This document shows, piece after piece, positions 7,849 through 17,229 of a stretch of 47,860 nt of DNA. A model generated the notes under the pieces. That model worked only from the letters and a program-made list of their open reading frames with translations, had not been told where the DNA came from and did no database searches. Location: assembly GCA_040400005.1 (NCBI GenBank), contig JBBARC010000020.1, positions 1 through 47,860 of the forward strand, written 5' to 3'. Every line of letters begins with the position of its first letter. The stretch's first letter is position 1. The position numbers and the translations under genes were made by a program. This DNA is from JBBARC01 sp040400005 (lineage in GTDB: Bacteria; Pseudomonadota; Alphaproteobacteria; Acetobacterales; Acetobacteraceae).

Positions 7849-8435
7849 GGGCCCGGTCAATGAGCCGCGTAAGTGTCGTGGCGGCATTCGCGTGGGCGAC
7901 GCTGGCACCGGGTTTGGCGCGCGCTGATGCGCCGGCGCAGTTGCGGCCGACGCGCGATGTGGATGTAACCTACAAAGCGCCGGTGCCGCACAGCACCAAC
8001 ACGGCGCTGCTGCAGCGTTTGCGGTTTTCGGTAAAATTGCAGCACCAGCGGCTGGATATGCCAACATCGAGCACGTGGATTTTGTTCGATATCCCTGGCC
8101 ATCGCATGATGCTGGTGAATGATGCCGCGCGTAAAGTGAATATATTGCTGGCTGATGGTGAGCTGGGCCAGGTGAATTTGGCCGCCGGCAGCCATTGGGA
8201 ACGCCGGGCCGGCGCAAAGATTGCAGGCTTGGCCTGTACCGATTGGCAGGTGATGACCAAAACCGGACCGGGCCCGGTGAGCTGCTACACCGATGATGGC
8301 GTGGTGTTACGCATTGTTGATGGCGCAAGGCTGGTGATGGAAGCGGCAAGTGTTGCGTATGCCAGCCAACCGGAGGCAGCGATGGTGGTGCCGGCGGGGT
8401 ATCAGATGGGCCAGCCGGGCGGGCTAAAATTCTAA
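7845..8435 (+). CDS. Exported protein of unknown function, tandem paralogue 2
   Basis: A 196-aa protein with an N-terminal signal (VSVVAAFAWATLAPGLARA). It matches the preceding gene at TRDVDVTYKAPVP, AGLACTDW, SCYTDDGVVL and SQPEAAMVVPAGYQ. Compared with its neighbour, it has a longer insert between the first strand and the AGLACTDW motif. Two Cys align with those of paralogue 1. Start and stop overlap as ATGA with the upstream gene. Function unknown; the pattern of a small periplasmic or lipid-exposed beta protein is inference. Confidence 0.7.
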   Translation: MRARSMSRVSVVAAFAWATLAPGLARADAPAQLRPTRDVDVTYKAPVPHSTNTALLQRLRFSVKLQHQRLDMPTSSTWILFDIPGHRMMLVNDAARKVNILLADGELGQVNLAAGSHWERRAGAKIAGLACTDWQVMTKTGPGPVSCYTDDGVVLRIVDGARLVMEAASVAYASQPEAAMVVPAGYQMGQPGGLKF

Positions 8436-8471
8436 GCGGGCAACCGGCCACATGCGATTAAGTGGGTGAGT

Positions 8472-9338
8472 ATGGCGCAAAACCGGGTGATTGTTTTTGG
8501 CGCCGGTTTTACCGGTATGGCATTGGCGAAAACGTTGCGGGCGCGGGGTGATTTGGTGAGTGCGACCTATCGCTCGCGGCCTGCAACATTGCCCGCTGGT
8601 ATTGATTTTGTGGCGTTTGATGAAGCCGAGCCGGCCCTGCTGGCGGCCACACATATTATCAGCACGGTGCCGCCCAGTGACGCGGGGGACCCGGTGTTGG
8701 CACGCTACGGCGATGTGATCGGCGGCTGTGGTGCGCGCTGGCTGGGGTATTATTCCACCACCGGCGTGTACGGCGATCGCGGCGGCGGCACGGTGGATGA
8801 AACGAGCGTGCCTGCCGCGCAATCGCCACGGGCGCAACGCCGCGTTGCTGCCGAAACCGCTTGGCGCGCGGTTACCGGCGGGCGACGCGCTTTGGATATT
8901 TTTCGCATTGCCGGCATTTACGGCCCTGGCCGATCCGCGCTGGATGATGTGCGTGCAGGCCAAGCGCGGCGTATCGATAAGCCAGGGCATGTGTTTGGCC
9001 GCATTCACCGCGATGATATTGTGCGCCTGACCACGGCGGCGATGGATACGGCCACAACCGGCACGCGCATTCTGCATTTAACCGATGATGAGCCCAGCGA
9101 ACCGGCCGGGGTTAGCGCGTTTGCTGCACATTTGCTGGGCGTGCCAGCGCCGCCGCTGACACCTTACGATCAGGCGGCCCCTGGCATGAGCGAGATGGCG
9201 CGCAGTTTTTGGGCGGAATGCCGGCGCGTGAGTAACCAGAAAACCAAAAATATGCTGCACACATCATTGCTGTATCCCACCTACCGCGAAGGGTTAACCG
9301 CCATCCGCGCGCAGGAAATCGCCGGCGATTTGGCATAG
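8472..9338 (+). CDS. NAD(P)-dependent epimerase/dehydratase family (SDR) protein
   Basis: An atypical/extended SDR of 288 aa. The Rossmann motif is VIVFGAGFTGMALAKTL (residues 6-22). The active-site strand WLGYYSTTGVYGD supplies the usual Ser/Thr and Tyr, and FRIAGIYGPGRSALD is typical of YeeZ-like SDRs. HRDDIVRLTTAAM is the conserved segment seen in NAD-dependent epimerases. Substrate unknown. A GTG two codons upstream (8466) is an alternative start. The 3' end overlaps the convergent hydrolase gene by 45 nt. Confidence 0.8.
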   Translation: MAQNRVIVFGAGFTGMALAKTLRARGDLVSATYRSRPATLPAGIDFVAFDEAEPALLAATHIISTVPPSDAGDPVLARYGDVIGGCGARWLGYYSTTGVYGDRGGGTVDETSVPAAQSPRAQRRVAAETAWRAVTGGRRALDIFRIAGIYGPGRSALDDVRAGQARRIDKPGHVFGRIHRDDIVRLTTAAMDTATTGTRILHLTDDEPSEPAGVSAFAAHLLGVPAPPLTPYDQAAPGMSEMARSFWAECRRVSNQKTKNMLHTSLLYPTYREGLTAIRAQEIAGDLA

Positions 9339-10046
9339 CAAGGTAAGGTCGGCCGGGCGCGACAGGCGGTGATCGCCATCTTTAATAAGCGTTACCCGCA
9401 CCTGGGTGCTGGACAATCTTTCTGCAATGGTCAGCGCTGTTTGCCACGGCACGGCATCATCGTGCATGCCTTGCAGCAAATGGGTGGGGGCGTTGATGGC
9501 GATGGCACCATCGAGCAAAAGATGTTTGGCACCATCATCGAACAAGGCGCGGGTAAAAACCTGTTCGCCACCGTAGGGGCTGGGCGCGCGCCATTCGCCA
9601 TCGTGCATGATAGCAGAATGGGCTTTGGCACTTAAACCGGCCCACAGAGTTTTGGTAAAATCGGCGGCGGCGGCGATGCCGATCAGGGATTTGATGCGGC
9701 CGGGGCGGTGAAGGGCCACCAGCAACGCGATCCAGCCGCCCATGGATGAGCCGACTAGCACGATGGGGCCGCTGGTGTGGGTATCGATCACGTGCAGCGC
9801 ATCATCGCGCCAGCGGCCAAGGGTGCCATCGGTGAATGCACCTTCGCTGGCACCATGGCCGGAATAATCCAGCCGCAAACAGGCAAACCCTGCATTTTGT
9901 GCCATGTTGGCAAGGGCGGTTGCTTTATCGCCGGTCATGTCGCTCATGAACCCTGGCAAAAACACCAGCGTGGGGCTGCGGCCGGGGGTTAGGCGGTAGG
10001 CGAGGTGCACGCCATCGCCGCGGTCGGTGAATAGTGGGGTTGGCAT
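9294..10046 (-). CDS. Alpha/beta hydrolase
   Basis: A 250-aa serine hydrolase of the ABHD10/palmitoyl-protein-thioesterase-like type. The oxyanion region is FLPGFMSDMTGDKA, the nucleophile elbow is VGSSMGG with Ser101, the acid is probably Asp197 in MHDDAVP, and the base is His226 in DGDHRLS. There is no signal peptide, so it is cytosolic. Its ATG shares one base with the stop codon of the MAPEG gene (TAATG), indicating coupling. Its 3' end runs 45 nt into the convergent SDR gene. The substrate, probably an ester or thioester, cannot be named. Confidence 0.82.
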   Translation of the reverse strand: MPTPLFTDRGDGVHLAYRLTPGRSPTLVFLPGFMSDMTGDKATALANMAQNAGFACLRLDYSGHGASEGAFTDGTLGRWRDDALHVIDTHTSGPIVLVGSSMGGWIALLVALHRPGRIKSLIGIAAAADFTKTLWAGLSAKAHSAIMHDGEWRAPSPYGGEQVFTRALFDDGAKHLLLDGAIAINAPTHLLQGMHDDAVPWQTALTIAERLSSTQVRVTLIKDGDHRLSRPADLTLLCQIAGDFLRADGG

Positions 10047-10474
10047 TACCCCAGTGCCAGCATGATAAGTTTTCCGCTGGCAACGCCTAGTATAGAAATT
10101 GTTAGCACAAACCCGGCGCCGCGATACGGGTTGAACGCCTTTAGGCGAATACCAATGGGGTGCAGCAGGCGCGCCAGCACCAGGCCAAAGGCCAGGGATT
10201 TTACCAGCAGCGTCGGGCCGGTGTGGATTTCGATTAACGCTGTCAGCACCAGGATAAGCGGCACGTATTCGGCAAAATTGCCGTGCGCGCGCACCGCCAT
10301 ATACAGTTTGGTGGCACGCGCATCCGGCGATGCGGCTTCCGGCGTTTCGCCACTGCCCAAATTAACCCGCGTGCGGCTGCGTTCGGCGACAACCATCAGG
10401 CTGAGGGCGGTGAAAACAATGCCCTGCAAACCTGCGGCAAAGGTGGTGATGGTGGGCATATAAAGCTCGGGCAT
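10046..10474 (-). CDS. MAPEG family membrane protein
   Basis: A 142-aa protein with about four hydrophobic segments and the MAPEG (membrane-associated eicosanoid/glutathione metabolism) signature ARATKLYMAVRAHGNFAEYVPLIL, quoted here in part: RAHGNFAEYVPL. ARLLHPIGIRL is the conserved third-helix segment. Bacterial members are usually uncharacterised inner-membrane proteins, some with glutathione-related activity. AGGAGA lies 6 nt before the ATG at 10474. The stop overlaps the start of the hydrolase by one base, so the two form a small operon. Confidence 0.85.
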   Translation of the reverse strand: MPELYMPTITTFAAGLQGIVFTALSLMVVAERSRTRVNLGSGETPEAASPDARATKLYMAVRAHGNFAEYVPLILVLTALIEIHTGPTLLVKSLAFGLVLARLLHPIGIRLKAFNPYRGAGFVLTISILGVASGKLIMLALG

Positions 10475-10595
10475 GGCGGTTCTCCTTTTTTGCGATTCGG
10501 TGCGGGTTTAGGGATGACACAACACCCGGCGGCAGAGGCGGTCAAATACCTGGCCCAAGTGCCCAAGTCCTCGCCCAGCCGCGCCAAGGTGCCGG

Positions 10596-11006
10596 TCATG
10601 CCGCCAATTCCGTCTTGGCATCCTCGACGATGGCTTCGGCCATCGGGCGGCTGACACCAAAACGACCCGCGATGTATTGGCCCAGAGCCATTTTCTGCGT
10701 GGCCTGCCCCGGCATCAACGAGAAATAGGCGTTCGGCTGCCCGTCCTTCGAGTTCGCTCGGTAAAGCATTTCATTGGTAAGAAGGGTCGCCCGCGCCAGA
10801 ATAAATGCTTCGCCGTTGATACTGATTTCACGGCTATCAGCCGTCGCCTTTAAGCCAAGCAGTTTGGCGATGGGATTGTAATCCACCTTCGCCTTGTCCT
10901 TTCGAATTTGCGCTCTTTTGGGGTCATTAAGGTAGGCCATGATTACCGAACGGATAGCCATCCCGATAACGAACGACAGCGGCAGCCCGAATATGGTCGG
11001 TATCAT
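10596..11006 (-). CDS. Small membrane-anchored protein of unknown function
   Basis: About 136 aa. The N-terminal stretch PTIFGLPLSFVIGMAIRSVIMAYL is one probable transmembrane helix, followed by a basic region (DPKRAQIRKDKAK) and a soluble domain of about 100 residues that I do not recognise. The ATG at 11006 has GGAG 7 nt upstream; an ATG at 11012 is too close to that site. Codon use and base composition look less GC-biased than in the neighbours. It stands at the edge of an AT-richer patch, possibly acquired DNA. Confidence 0.5.
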   Translation of the reverse strand: MIPTIFGLPLSFVIGMAIRSVIMAYLNDPKRAQIRKDKAKVDYNPIAKLLGLKATADSREISINGEAFILARATLLTNEMLYRANSKDGQPNAYFSLMPGQATQKMALGQYIAGRFGVSRPMAEAIVEDAKTELAA

Positions 11007-11213
11007 CGTCATACTCCGGTGGTGAGCAAGCAAACGACAGGGTAGGGGGAGAGCAGGCATAGCTTGGGGGCAACCCACGAATTCTCCTAATACACATCTT
11101 TTTTATAATGCTGCCGTCGCGATGCGAGAATTTCTCTGCGCCCTCGCGCCGCATACGATTGCATTATGCGGCGGGCTGTTACGCGTTTGCTGTTCAAGGA
11201 TCCCATTTTCGAA

Positions 11214-11822
11214 CTACGATGAGGGAACATGAAGTGGCATTTGAAGAAAATCTCTCTCCAATTCGCCATTTGGACGACAGTAGCCTTCTGCGCCCGCGTG
11301 TTTGCTGACCCCATTGCTATCAAATACACTTCTATCACTACCGCCAACCCCATTCTGGTATTGCGAGGTCGTAACAACGTATCGGATATGAACTGAAAAC
11401 TTCGAACTATTCGGGGATATAGGCACAAGTAGCAAATTAGCACGCCCATCAAGGGCCGCACTATGTGATAGGCCATCCTTATTAAATTTATCCGCGAGGT
11501 TATAATCCCAATCAACACTCAAGTTATGAAAATGAAATACCCCACAATCGACAAAACGGATTGCATCTCCAGAGTAATCAACGTTTATAAAACCACTTTC
11601 TTTATCGATATTATTTATGCTGAACAATTTTTCAGCAAGATTTTTCATAATCACACCCCACGCTTTTTCCTTGCTTAGCGGGACTTCTTCACTCAAAATC
11701 ATGTCCGGGTACGCTGCTGGTGGATCGTATGACGGCCTTACACAACCAGGGACACCAATCGCAATAAATAGCCACGCACTGGACTTTATCAGCGTAACCG
11801 AAAGTTTTGTCTTCGCTGGCAT
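11214..11822 (-). CDS. Putative lipoprotein of unknown function
   Basis: A 202-aa protein. The N-terminus is basic, then hydrophobic, and ends in a lipobox-like AIGVPGC, so it is probably lipidated at Cys27 and held in the envelope. The mature part includes KAWGVIMKNLAEKLFSIN followed by KESGFINVDYSG, an alpha-then-beta order seen in several small envelope lipoproteins, but I cannot assign a family. The gene is clearly AT-richer than its surroundings (many AAT, ATA and TTT codons), a sign of horizontal transfer. No partner gene is obvious. Confidence 0.6.
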   Translation of the reverse strand: MPAKTKLSVTLIKSSAWLFIAIGVPGCVRPSYDPPAAYPDMILSEEVPLSKEKAWGVIMKNLAEKLFSINNIDKESGFINVDYSGDAIRFVDCGVFHFHNLSVDWDYNLADKFNKDGLSHSAALDGRANLLLVPISPNSSKFSVHIRYVVTTSQYQNGVGGSDRSVFDSNGVSKHAGAEGYCRPNGELERDFLQMPLHVPSS

Positions 11823-12155
11823 CTCTTAAAATCTCCCCTAAGCTTTTATGATGCCGACGAAAAGCGACATTCCGCTTGACGCAATTCTTACATGGACTCG
11901 GCAAGTGAGGGTAGCCTACTTCTCCAGATTGGCCGCAACATAAGTTCAAACTCGTAATAGAGGGTGGGGCTAGGGTCGGTCACGCTGCTTCCCTGCCCCG
12001 GGTTACCCTGTTTTGCGCGCGTTGAGAGCGATACAAAACCCGGCGCTGCCGGTTCGATCAAACACATGCCCGCCTTGCCCATGCTGATCTGAACTTATCG
12101 TGACATACTTGCCCCCATGGTTGCCCCAGGGTGGTGGCATGGTTAACGTCGCGCC
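11823..12155. other. Intergenic stretch with no supported gene
   Basis: About 330 bp between the lipoprotein gene and the divergent secreted peptidase. Short open frames exist on the minus strand, but they have no family signal and no convincing ribosome binding site. The left part continues the AT-rich patch and the right part returns to the GC-rich background. The promoters of both flanking genes should lie here; I cannot place them. Confidence 0.4.
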
Positions 12156-14117
12156 ATGCGGTGTTTGAAAACCCTCGGCCTATCCCTATTCGCGGCCCAG
12201 CTTGCCGCCGGCAGCGCTTTCGCGGCGGTGGCCTTAGCCCCCTGCGTGCCCGCCTACCACGGCGCCTGCGGCAGCATTACCCGCGCCTTAGACCCCGCGG
12301 GCGTGGTGCCGGGCACGGTAAATATTGGGTTTGAGCTGTATGCCCACACCAACGCCGGCCCCGCCGCGGGCACCATTATCGCCCAGGAAGGCGGCCCAGG
12401 GTATGCCACCACCGGCTCGCGCGACGGTTACGTGCGCATGTTGGCCCCCTTACGCACCGACCACGATATTTTGCTGATCGACAAGCGCGGCACCGGCCGA
12501 TCGGGTGCTATTGTCTGCCCGCGGCTACAATCTGGCCGTGGCCCGCTGGCCCGCGCGGTGCGCGATTGCGGCAGCAAATTGGGCAACACCGCCTGGCTGT
12601 ATTCTACAACGTACGCCGCCGATGATGTGGCGGCGGTGCTGGTGGCCTTGAACACCGGGCCGATTGATTATTACGGCGATAGCTACGGTACATTTTTCGG
12701 CCAGGTGTTTGCCGTGCGCCACCCCGATATGCTGCGCAGCATGGTGCTGGATAGCGCCTACCCGGTGCGTGGCGAAAGCCGTTGGTTTCCCAGTGAAATT
12801 GCCAACGGCAGCGTTGCCTTAAACAAGGTGTGCGCGCGCACCCCGGCCTGTGCCGCCTTGGGATCGGATGCGCCAACCCGGCTTGCGGCCTTGCTGGCAT
12901 CCTTGCGGGCTAAACCGGTAAGCGGTATTGCCCCCGGCGCCAATGGCAACCCGTTACAAGTAACCGCTGATGCCGGGGCACTTTTTCTTATTTTCGCCAC
13001 CGCCGGCAATACGCTGATCGGCTATCGCGATCTGGATGCGGCTGGGCGGGCGTATCTTGATGCTGGTGATGCAGCGCCCTTGCTGCGGCTGGTGGCGGAA
13101 GCCGCGGATAGTTCAAGCGCGCTTGGCAGTGCTACGGAATTTTCAAACGGGCTGGCCACGGCGGTGACCTGCGCCGATTACGATTACAACCAGCTTTATG
13201 ATATGCGCGCGCCGGTAAAAACCCGGCGCATTCAATATCCGTTGGCGGTGGCGGCCATGCAGGCAAAGTTTCCCGCACTCTATGCACCGTTTACCATTGC
13301 CGAAGCGTTGGGCGCACCGACCGATCCGCAGCAGCTTGACATGTGCGTGGAATGGCCCGCCGCCCCTGCGTATGCAACCCCTGGCGCACCGGTGGCAGCA
13401 CACGTGGCGTTTCCCAAATTGCCGGTGCTGGTGTTGAACGGTGAGCTGGATACCGTGACCTCGCCCAAAGAAGGGGCGATGACCACGAAACTTTTCCCCA
13501 ATGCCTATTTCGTGGTGGTGCGTAACACCGGCCACGAAGCCGCGATCGGCGATGGCGGCGCGTTTGTGCCGCCGCAAGGTGAAGATTTGGCCGGCTGCGG
13601 CGGCCCGATTGTGCGTAATTTTATCAGCAGCGGCGGCAACCCTGGCGATACCAGCTGCGCTTTATATGTGCGGCCGATCCGCGCCGTTGCCACATTTGCG
13701 CAAAGCTGGGCGCAGGTGGCGCCGGCTACGGCAAGTTTTGGCAATGCCGTGGGGGCAGATGGGCTGGCCATTGCAGCAACGGTTGCGGAAACTGTGGGCG
13801 ATGCGCTGGCCCGCTATTATGTCACCACATCTGGCAGTGGCGCCGGCTTGCGCGGTGGCAATTTTGCGTTGATTGCGACCAAGATTGGCTACCGGATCAA
13901 CTTAAAATCTCTGCGCTGGACCAACGATGTTTCGGTATCGGGCGATGTGATGTGGGACCAAACCACCGGCGAGATTTTAGCCCCGGTGTCATTTAACGCC
14001 GGCACCCACACCGGCATGATCACGCTGCACTGGAACGACCGCAAGGCGCTGGCGCAAATGAGCCTTACCGGCAGTGTTGATGGGCAAACTTTGGCCGCAA
14101 GCCGCATCGCCCCCTAG
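12156..14117 (+). CDS. Secreted S33-type serine peptidase (tripeptidyl-aminopeptidase-like)
   Basis: A 653-aa alpha/beta hydrolase with a signal peptide (LGLSLFAAQLAAGSAFA). The oxyanion loop is AQEGGPGYATTG, followed by DKRGTGRSG as in prolyl/tripeptidyl aminopeptidases. The nucleophile is Ser176 in YYGDSYGTFFGQ. The C-terminal TAP-like segment supplies Asp432 (LVLNGELDTVTSP) and His460 (NTGHEAA). About 170 extra residues follow the catalytic domain and look beta-rich. Predicted to act in the periplasm or outside the cell on peptides. The substrate is unknown. It is convergent with mutS, with only 6 nt between the stop codons. Confidence 0.85.
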   Translation: MRCLKTLGLSLFAAQLAAGSAFAAVALAPCVPAYHGACGSITRALDPAGVVPGTVNIGFELYAHTNAGPAAGTIIAQEGGPGYATTGSRDGYVRMLAPLRTDHDILLIDKRGTGRSGAIVCPRLQSGRGPLARAVRDCGSKLGNTAWLYSTTYAADDVAAVLVALNTGPIDYYGDSYGTFFGQVFAVRHPDMLRSMVLDSAYPVRGESRWFPSEIANGSVALNKVCARTPACAALGSDAPTRLAALLASLRAKPVSGIAPGANGNPLQVTADAGALFLIFATAGNTLIGYRDLDAAGRAYLDAGDAAPLLRLVAEAADSSSALGSATEFSNGLATAVTCADYDYNQLYDMRAPVKTRRIQYPLAVAAMQAKFPALYAPFTIAEALGAPTDPQQLDMCVEWPAAPAYATPGAPVAAHVAFPKLPVLVLNGELDTVTSPKEGAMTTKLFPNAYFVVVRNTGHEAAIGDGGAFVPPQGEDLAGCGGPIVRNFISSGGNPGDTSCALYVRPIRAVATFAQSWAQVAPATASFGNAVGADGLAIAATVAETVGDALARYYVTTSGSGAGLRGGNFALIATKIGYRINLKSLRWTNDVSVSGDVMWDQTTGEILAPVSFNAGTHTGMITLHWNDRKALAQMSLTGSVDGQTLAASRIAP

Positions 14118-14123
14118 CCGCGC

Positions 14124-16730
14124 TTAATCCGGGTTTTGCGCTTCCGCTTCGCGCAGTTTTTTCAAGCGATAGATTAAATCCAGTGCCGTGCGCGGGGTGA
14201 GCGAATCGGCATCGGTTTCATCGAGCACATCTTCGATGGCGCTGGCGCGCCGCGGCGCATCCGGTTCTGCACTTTGCGCAAACAACGGCAGTTCCGCCAA
14301 GGCCGGCGCCCGATCACGTTCTAGCATGGCCAGCAACTGGGCAGACCGGCTCACCACATTTTGCGGCACCCCGGCCAGTTTCGCCACCTGCACGCCAAAA
14401 CTGCGGCCGGCCGCACCACCCGCCACTTCGTGCAAAAACACCACATCGCCGCGCCATTCGCGCACCCGCATCATGTGGGGTGCTAAGCGCGGCAAGGTTG
14501 TGGTCAGGCGAGCGAGTTCATGAAAATGGGTTGCAAAAATGGTGCGGGCGCGAATGGCGCTGTGCAACGCTTCCAGCACTGCCCAGGCAATCGCTAAACC
14601 ATCAAGGGTTGAGGTGCCACGGCCAATTTCATCGACGATCACCAACGATCGCGGCCCAGCCTGGTGCAAAATCGCGGCGGTTTCGGTCATTTCCACCATA
14701 AAAGTAGATCGGCCGCGGGCCAGTTCATCGGCCGCGCCCACCCGGCTGAACAGCCGATCAATCACGCCGATATGGGCCGATGCGGCCGGCACCGGAAGCC
14801 CGGCCTGCGCCAAAATGGCGATCAACGCGTTTTGGCGAAGGTAGGTGGATTTACCAGCCATGTTGGGGCCAGTGAGCAGCAGCACACGGCGATCAGGGGC
14901 GAGATCGCAATCATTGGGCACAAACGGCACGCCGCCGGCCAAGGCCGCTTCCACCACCGGGTGGCGGCCGGCGTGAATGGCAAACGCGTGGCTGGCATCC
15001 ACCAGCGGCCGGCACCAGGTGCCGCCTTCGGCCAGGCGGGCGGCCGATTGCAGCGCATCCAATTCGGCCAGCGCCTGCGCCATGGCGGCCAGCGTGTCGG
15101 CATCGTGCAAGACCAGGGCGACCAAATCGGCAAACACCGCGCGTTCGCGGGCGGCGGCTTTTTCGCCGGCTTCGTTGATGCGCTGATCGAGTGTGGAAAG
15201 TGCGGGGTGGGTAAACCGCGCGCCATTGGCCATGCCCTGGCGCAAGGTAAGATCGGGATGCGCCCGCAAAGTTTCTACCGCCAAGGCGGGCACTTCAATC
15301 ACGTAACCTAGCTGCGCATGATGTTTTATTTTGAGTGCCGGCACCGCGTAGTGGCGGGCAAAATCGGCCTGCATGCCCGCAATCACCTGGCGGCTTTCAT
15401 CACGCAGCTGCCGATGCGCATCCAGCGCCGCATCAAAACCGGCGGCAATGGCACCGCCATCATCCAGCCGCAACGGTGGGTTTTCCGCAACCGCGCGGGC
15501 CAACAGGTCTGCAAGCTGTGGCAGGGTTGCCAAATGGCCGGCGGTGGGGGCCAGCGGTGTGCCCGCCACATCGCCAAGCACAACCGCCCCCTTGCCTGCC
15601 GCCGCAAGGCCTGCGCGGATTGCCGCGAGATCGCGCGGGGTGCCGCGTTGCAAGGCCAGCCGCGCCAGAGTGCGGGCGATGTCTGGCGCGCTTTTCAACG
15701 CCGCGCGCAGCGCATCGAGCACAAACGGGTGGCCGTTCAGCCAGGCCCAGCCATCTTGCCGCCGCACGATGGCATCGGCATCGGTTAAGGGGGCGGCCAG
15801 CCAATCGGCCAGCAGCCGTGCGCCCGGGGCGGTCAGCGTGCGGGTAACGCTGGCAAGCAAGGTGAGTGCTGTGCCGCCATCACGGGCGCGTAAAATTTCC
15901 AAACTGGCGCGGGTGGCGGCATCCATCGCCATGCTGGTAGCACTACTGCGCGGCACCGGGTGGGATAGGCGCGGCAACTGGCCGGCCTGGGTTAGGCGCA
16001 GATAATCCAGCACCATGGCGCCGGCGGCCACTTCGGCCTCGCTAAACACGCCAAACGCATCCAGGCTTGCCGCACCAAAGGCATCGGCCATGCGGCGGCG
16101 GGCGGTGGTGGCATTGGCGGCGGCCAGGGGTGGCGCGCGGCGGGCGGCAAAATCGCCGAGCGCAAAATTTTCCGGCGCGACGATTTCAGCGGGATCGAGC
16201 CTGCCCAGCAAGGCCGCCAGGCCATCAGGGGAGACCGCTTCGGTTTCAAAACTGCCCGTGGACATATCCACGGCGGCGGCGCCAATCACCCCATCTAGCG
16301 GCACCAGGGCGAGCAGCAAATTGGGCCGGGCGGAGTCGAGCAGGGCCTCTTCGGTTAAGGTGCCGGGGGTAACCAGCCGCACAACGGCCCGGCGCAACGG
16401 GCCTTTGGTGGTGCGGCCCTTGGGCAGTTCCATTTGTTCGGCCACCGCCACGCGAAAGCCGCGGCGGATGAGGCGGGCCAAATAGAGTTCGGAGGTGGAC
16501 ACCGGCACCCCGCACATGGGGATTTTGCGGCCCTGGTATTCGCCGCGCGCGGTGAGGGCAATATCCAACGCAGCCGAGGCAGCCTCGGCATCTTCGAAAA
16601 ACATCTCGAAAAAATCGCCCATGCGAAAAAACAGCAGGGCATCGGGGTGTTCGGCCTTCATCGTAAGCCACTGGGCAATGGCGGGCGAGGCATCGGCTGA
16701 CGCCAAACCCGTTTTGGGTGCGACGCTCAC
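14124..16730 (-). CDS. mutS: DNA mismatch repair protein MutS
   Basis: An 868-aa MutS that recognises mismatches and recruits MutL. The mismatch-reading Phe-x-Glu is in RMGDFFEMF (Phe40, Glu42). The core and clamp domains are present. The ATPase carries Walker A LLTGPNMAGKSTYLRQ, Walker B SLVIVDEIGRGTSTLDG, and the FATHFHEL signature. All domains are intact and the length is normal. The start is a GTG at 16730 that overlaps the stop of the upstream HEPN gene (GTGA, 4 nt), so mutS is probably translated from a shared message with that gene, an unusual partner. Confidence 0.95.
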   Translation of the reverse strand: MSVAPKTGLASADASPAIAQWLTMKAEHPDALLFFRMGDFFEMFFEDAEAASAALDIALTARGEYQGRKIPMCGVPVSTSELYLARLIRRGFRVAVAEQMELPKGRTTKGPLRRAVVRLVTPGTLTEEALLDSARPNLLLALVPLDGVIGAAAVDMSTGSFETEAVSPDGLAALLGRLDPAEIVAPENFALGDFAARRAPPLAAANATTARRRMADAFGAASLDAFGVFSEAEVAAGAMVLDYLRLTQAGQLPRLSHPVPRSSATSMAMDAATRASLEILRARDGGTALTLLASVTRTLTAPGARLLADWLAAPLTDADAIVRRQDGWAWLNGHPFVLDALRAALKSAPDIARTLARLALQRGTPRDLAAIRAGLAAAGKGAVVLGDVAGTPLAPTAGHLATLPQLADLLARAVAENPPLRLDDGGAIAAGFDAALDAHRQLRDESRQVIAGMQADFARHYAVPALKIKHHAQLGYVIEVPALAVETLRAHPDLTLRQGMANGARFTHPALSTLDQRINEAGEKAAARERAVFADLVALVLHDADTLAAMAQALAELDALQSAARLAEGGTWCRPLVDASHAFAIHAGRHPVVEAALAGGVPFVPNDCDLAPDRRVLLLTGPNMAGKSTYLRQNALIAILAQAGLPVPAASAHIGVIDRLFSRVGAADELARGRSTFMVEMTETAAILHQAGPRSLVIVDEIGRGTSTLDGLAIAWAVLEALHSAIRARTIFATHFHELARLTTTLPRLAPHMMRVREWRGDVVFLHEVAGGAAGRSFGVQVAKLAGVPQNVVSRSAQLLAMLERDRAPALAELPLFAQSAEPDAPRRASAIEDVLDETDADSLTPRTALDLIYRLKKLREAEAQNPD

Positions 16731-17224
16731 TTCCCCTTGGTCTGTTGAAACAGAACCATGGCGAGAAACCGCCGGCGTTCGTCGGCCGATCCTGCACGAA
16801 AATCATCCACCGCCTGACGCGCCTCCGTCAACAGATCGGTCACGTTACGGGTTATATACCTCACGCTCGGGTCATAATCGGCTGAATGGCGCTTGTCCTG
16901 TGCATCAAGCACCGTCACCATGAAATTTTTTAACGGGCTTGAAAAGATTGAGTTTGCGCCGCTGCCCTGCCCGCAGATTGCTTTCAAATGCCCGTGCGGA
17001 ATACTGCGATAAGCCCTGACATACGGCGCCGATCGTTTGCTCGGCGGGCGGCAGGTGGCACCGACAAATTCATCGGCTGCGTGGGCCGCTATGAAATGAA
17101 ACAAGCCATAATAACATGCAGAAATTGCGCGCCGAAGATCAACCTGGCGGGGCGGTCCGGCGGCAGACGGAGCGATCAGATTTTGCGCCTGTTCGAATAG
17201 ATGCCGATAATCGGGAACCGGCAT
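16727..17224 (-). CDS. HEPN-like domain protein coupled to mutS
   Basis: A 165-aa all-helical protein. The segment RRAISACYYGLFHFIAAHAA (residues 31-50) and the later RHSADYDPS (112-120) are the two conserved helices of HEPN-like proteins. A canonical R-x4-6-H nuclease motif is not clearly visible; the conserved basic pair is Arg112-His113. HEPN proteins are often RNases in toxin-antitoxin or defence pairs, but some are only binding modules. It lies 5 nt after a small partner gene and overlaps mutS by 4 nt. No nucleotidyltransferase (MNT) partner is present. Confidence 0.65.
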   Translation of the reverse strand: MPVPDYRHLFEQAQNLIAPSAAGPPRQVDLRRAISACYYGLFHFIAAHAADEFVGATCRPPSKRSAPYVRAYRSIPHGHLKAICGQGSGANSIFSSPLKNFMVTVLDAQDKRHSADYDPSVRYITRNVTDLLTEARQAVDDFRAGSADERRRFLAMVLFQQTKGK

Positions 17225-17229
17225 CGGCG

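Noticed and set aside
11689..12082. Two short minus-strand frames upstream of the lipoprotein gene
   Set aside because: They overlap the lipoprotein start or have no ribosome binding site, and their translations match nothing I know.
14664..16485. Several open frames on the plus strand within mutS
   Set aside because: No family signal, no ribosome binding sites; mutS is complete on the other strand.
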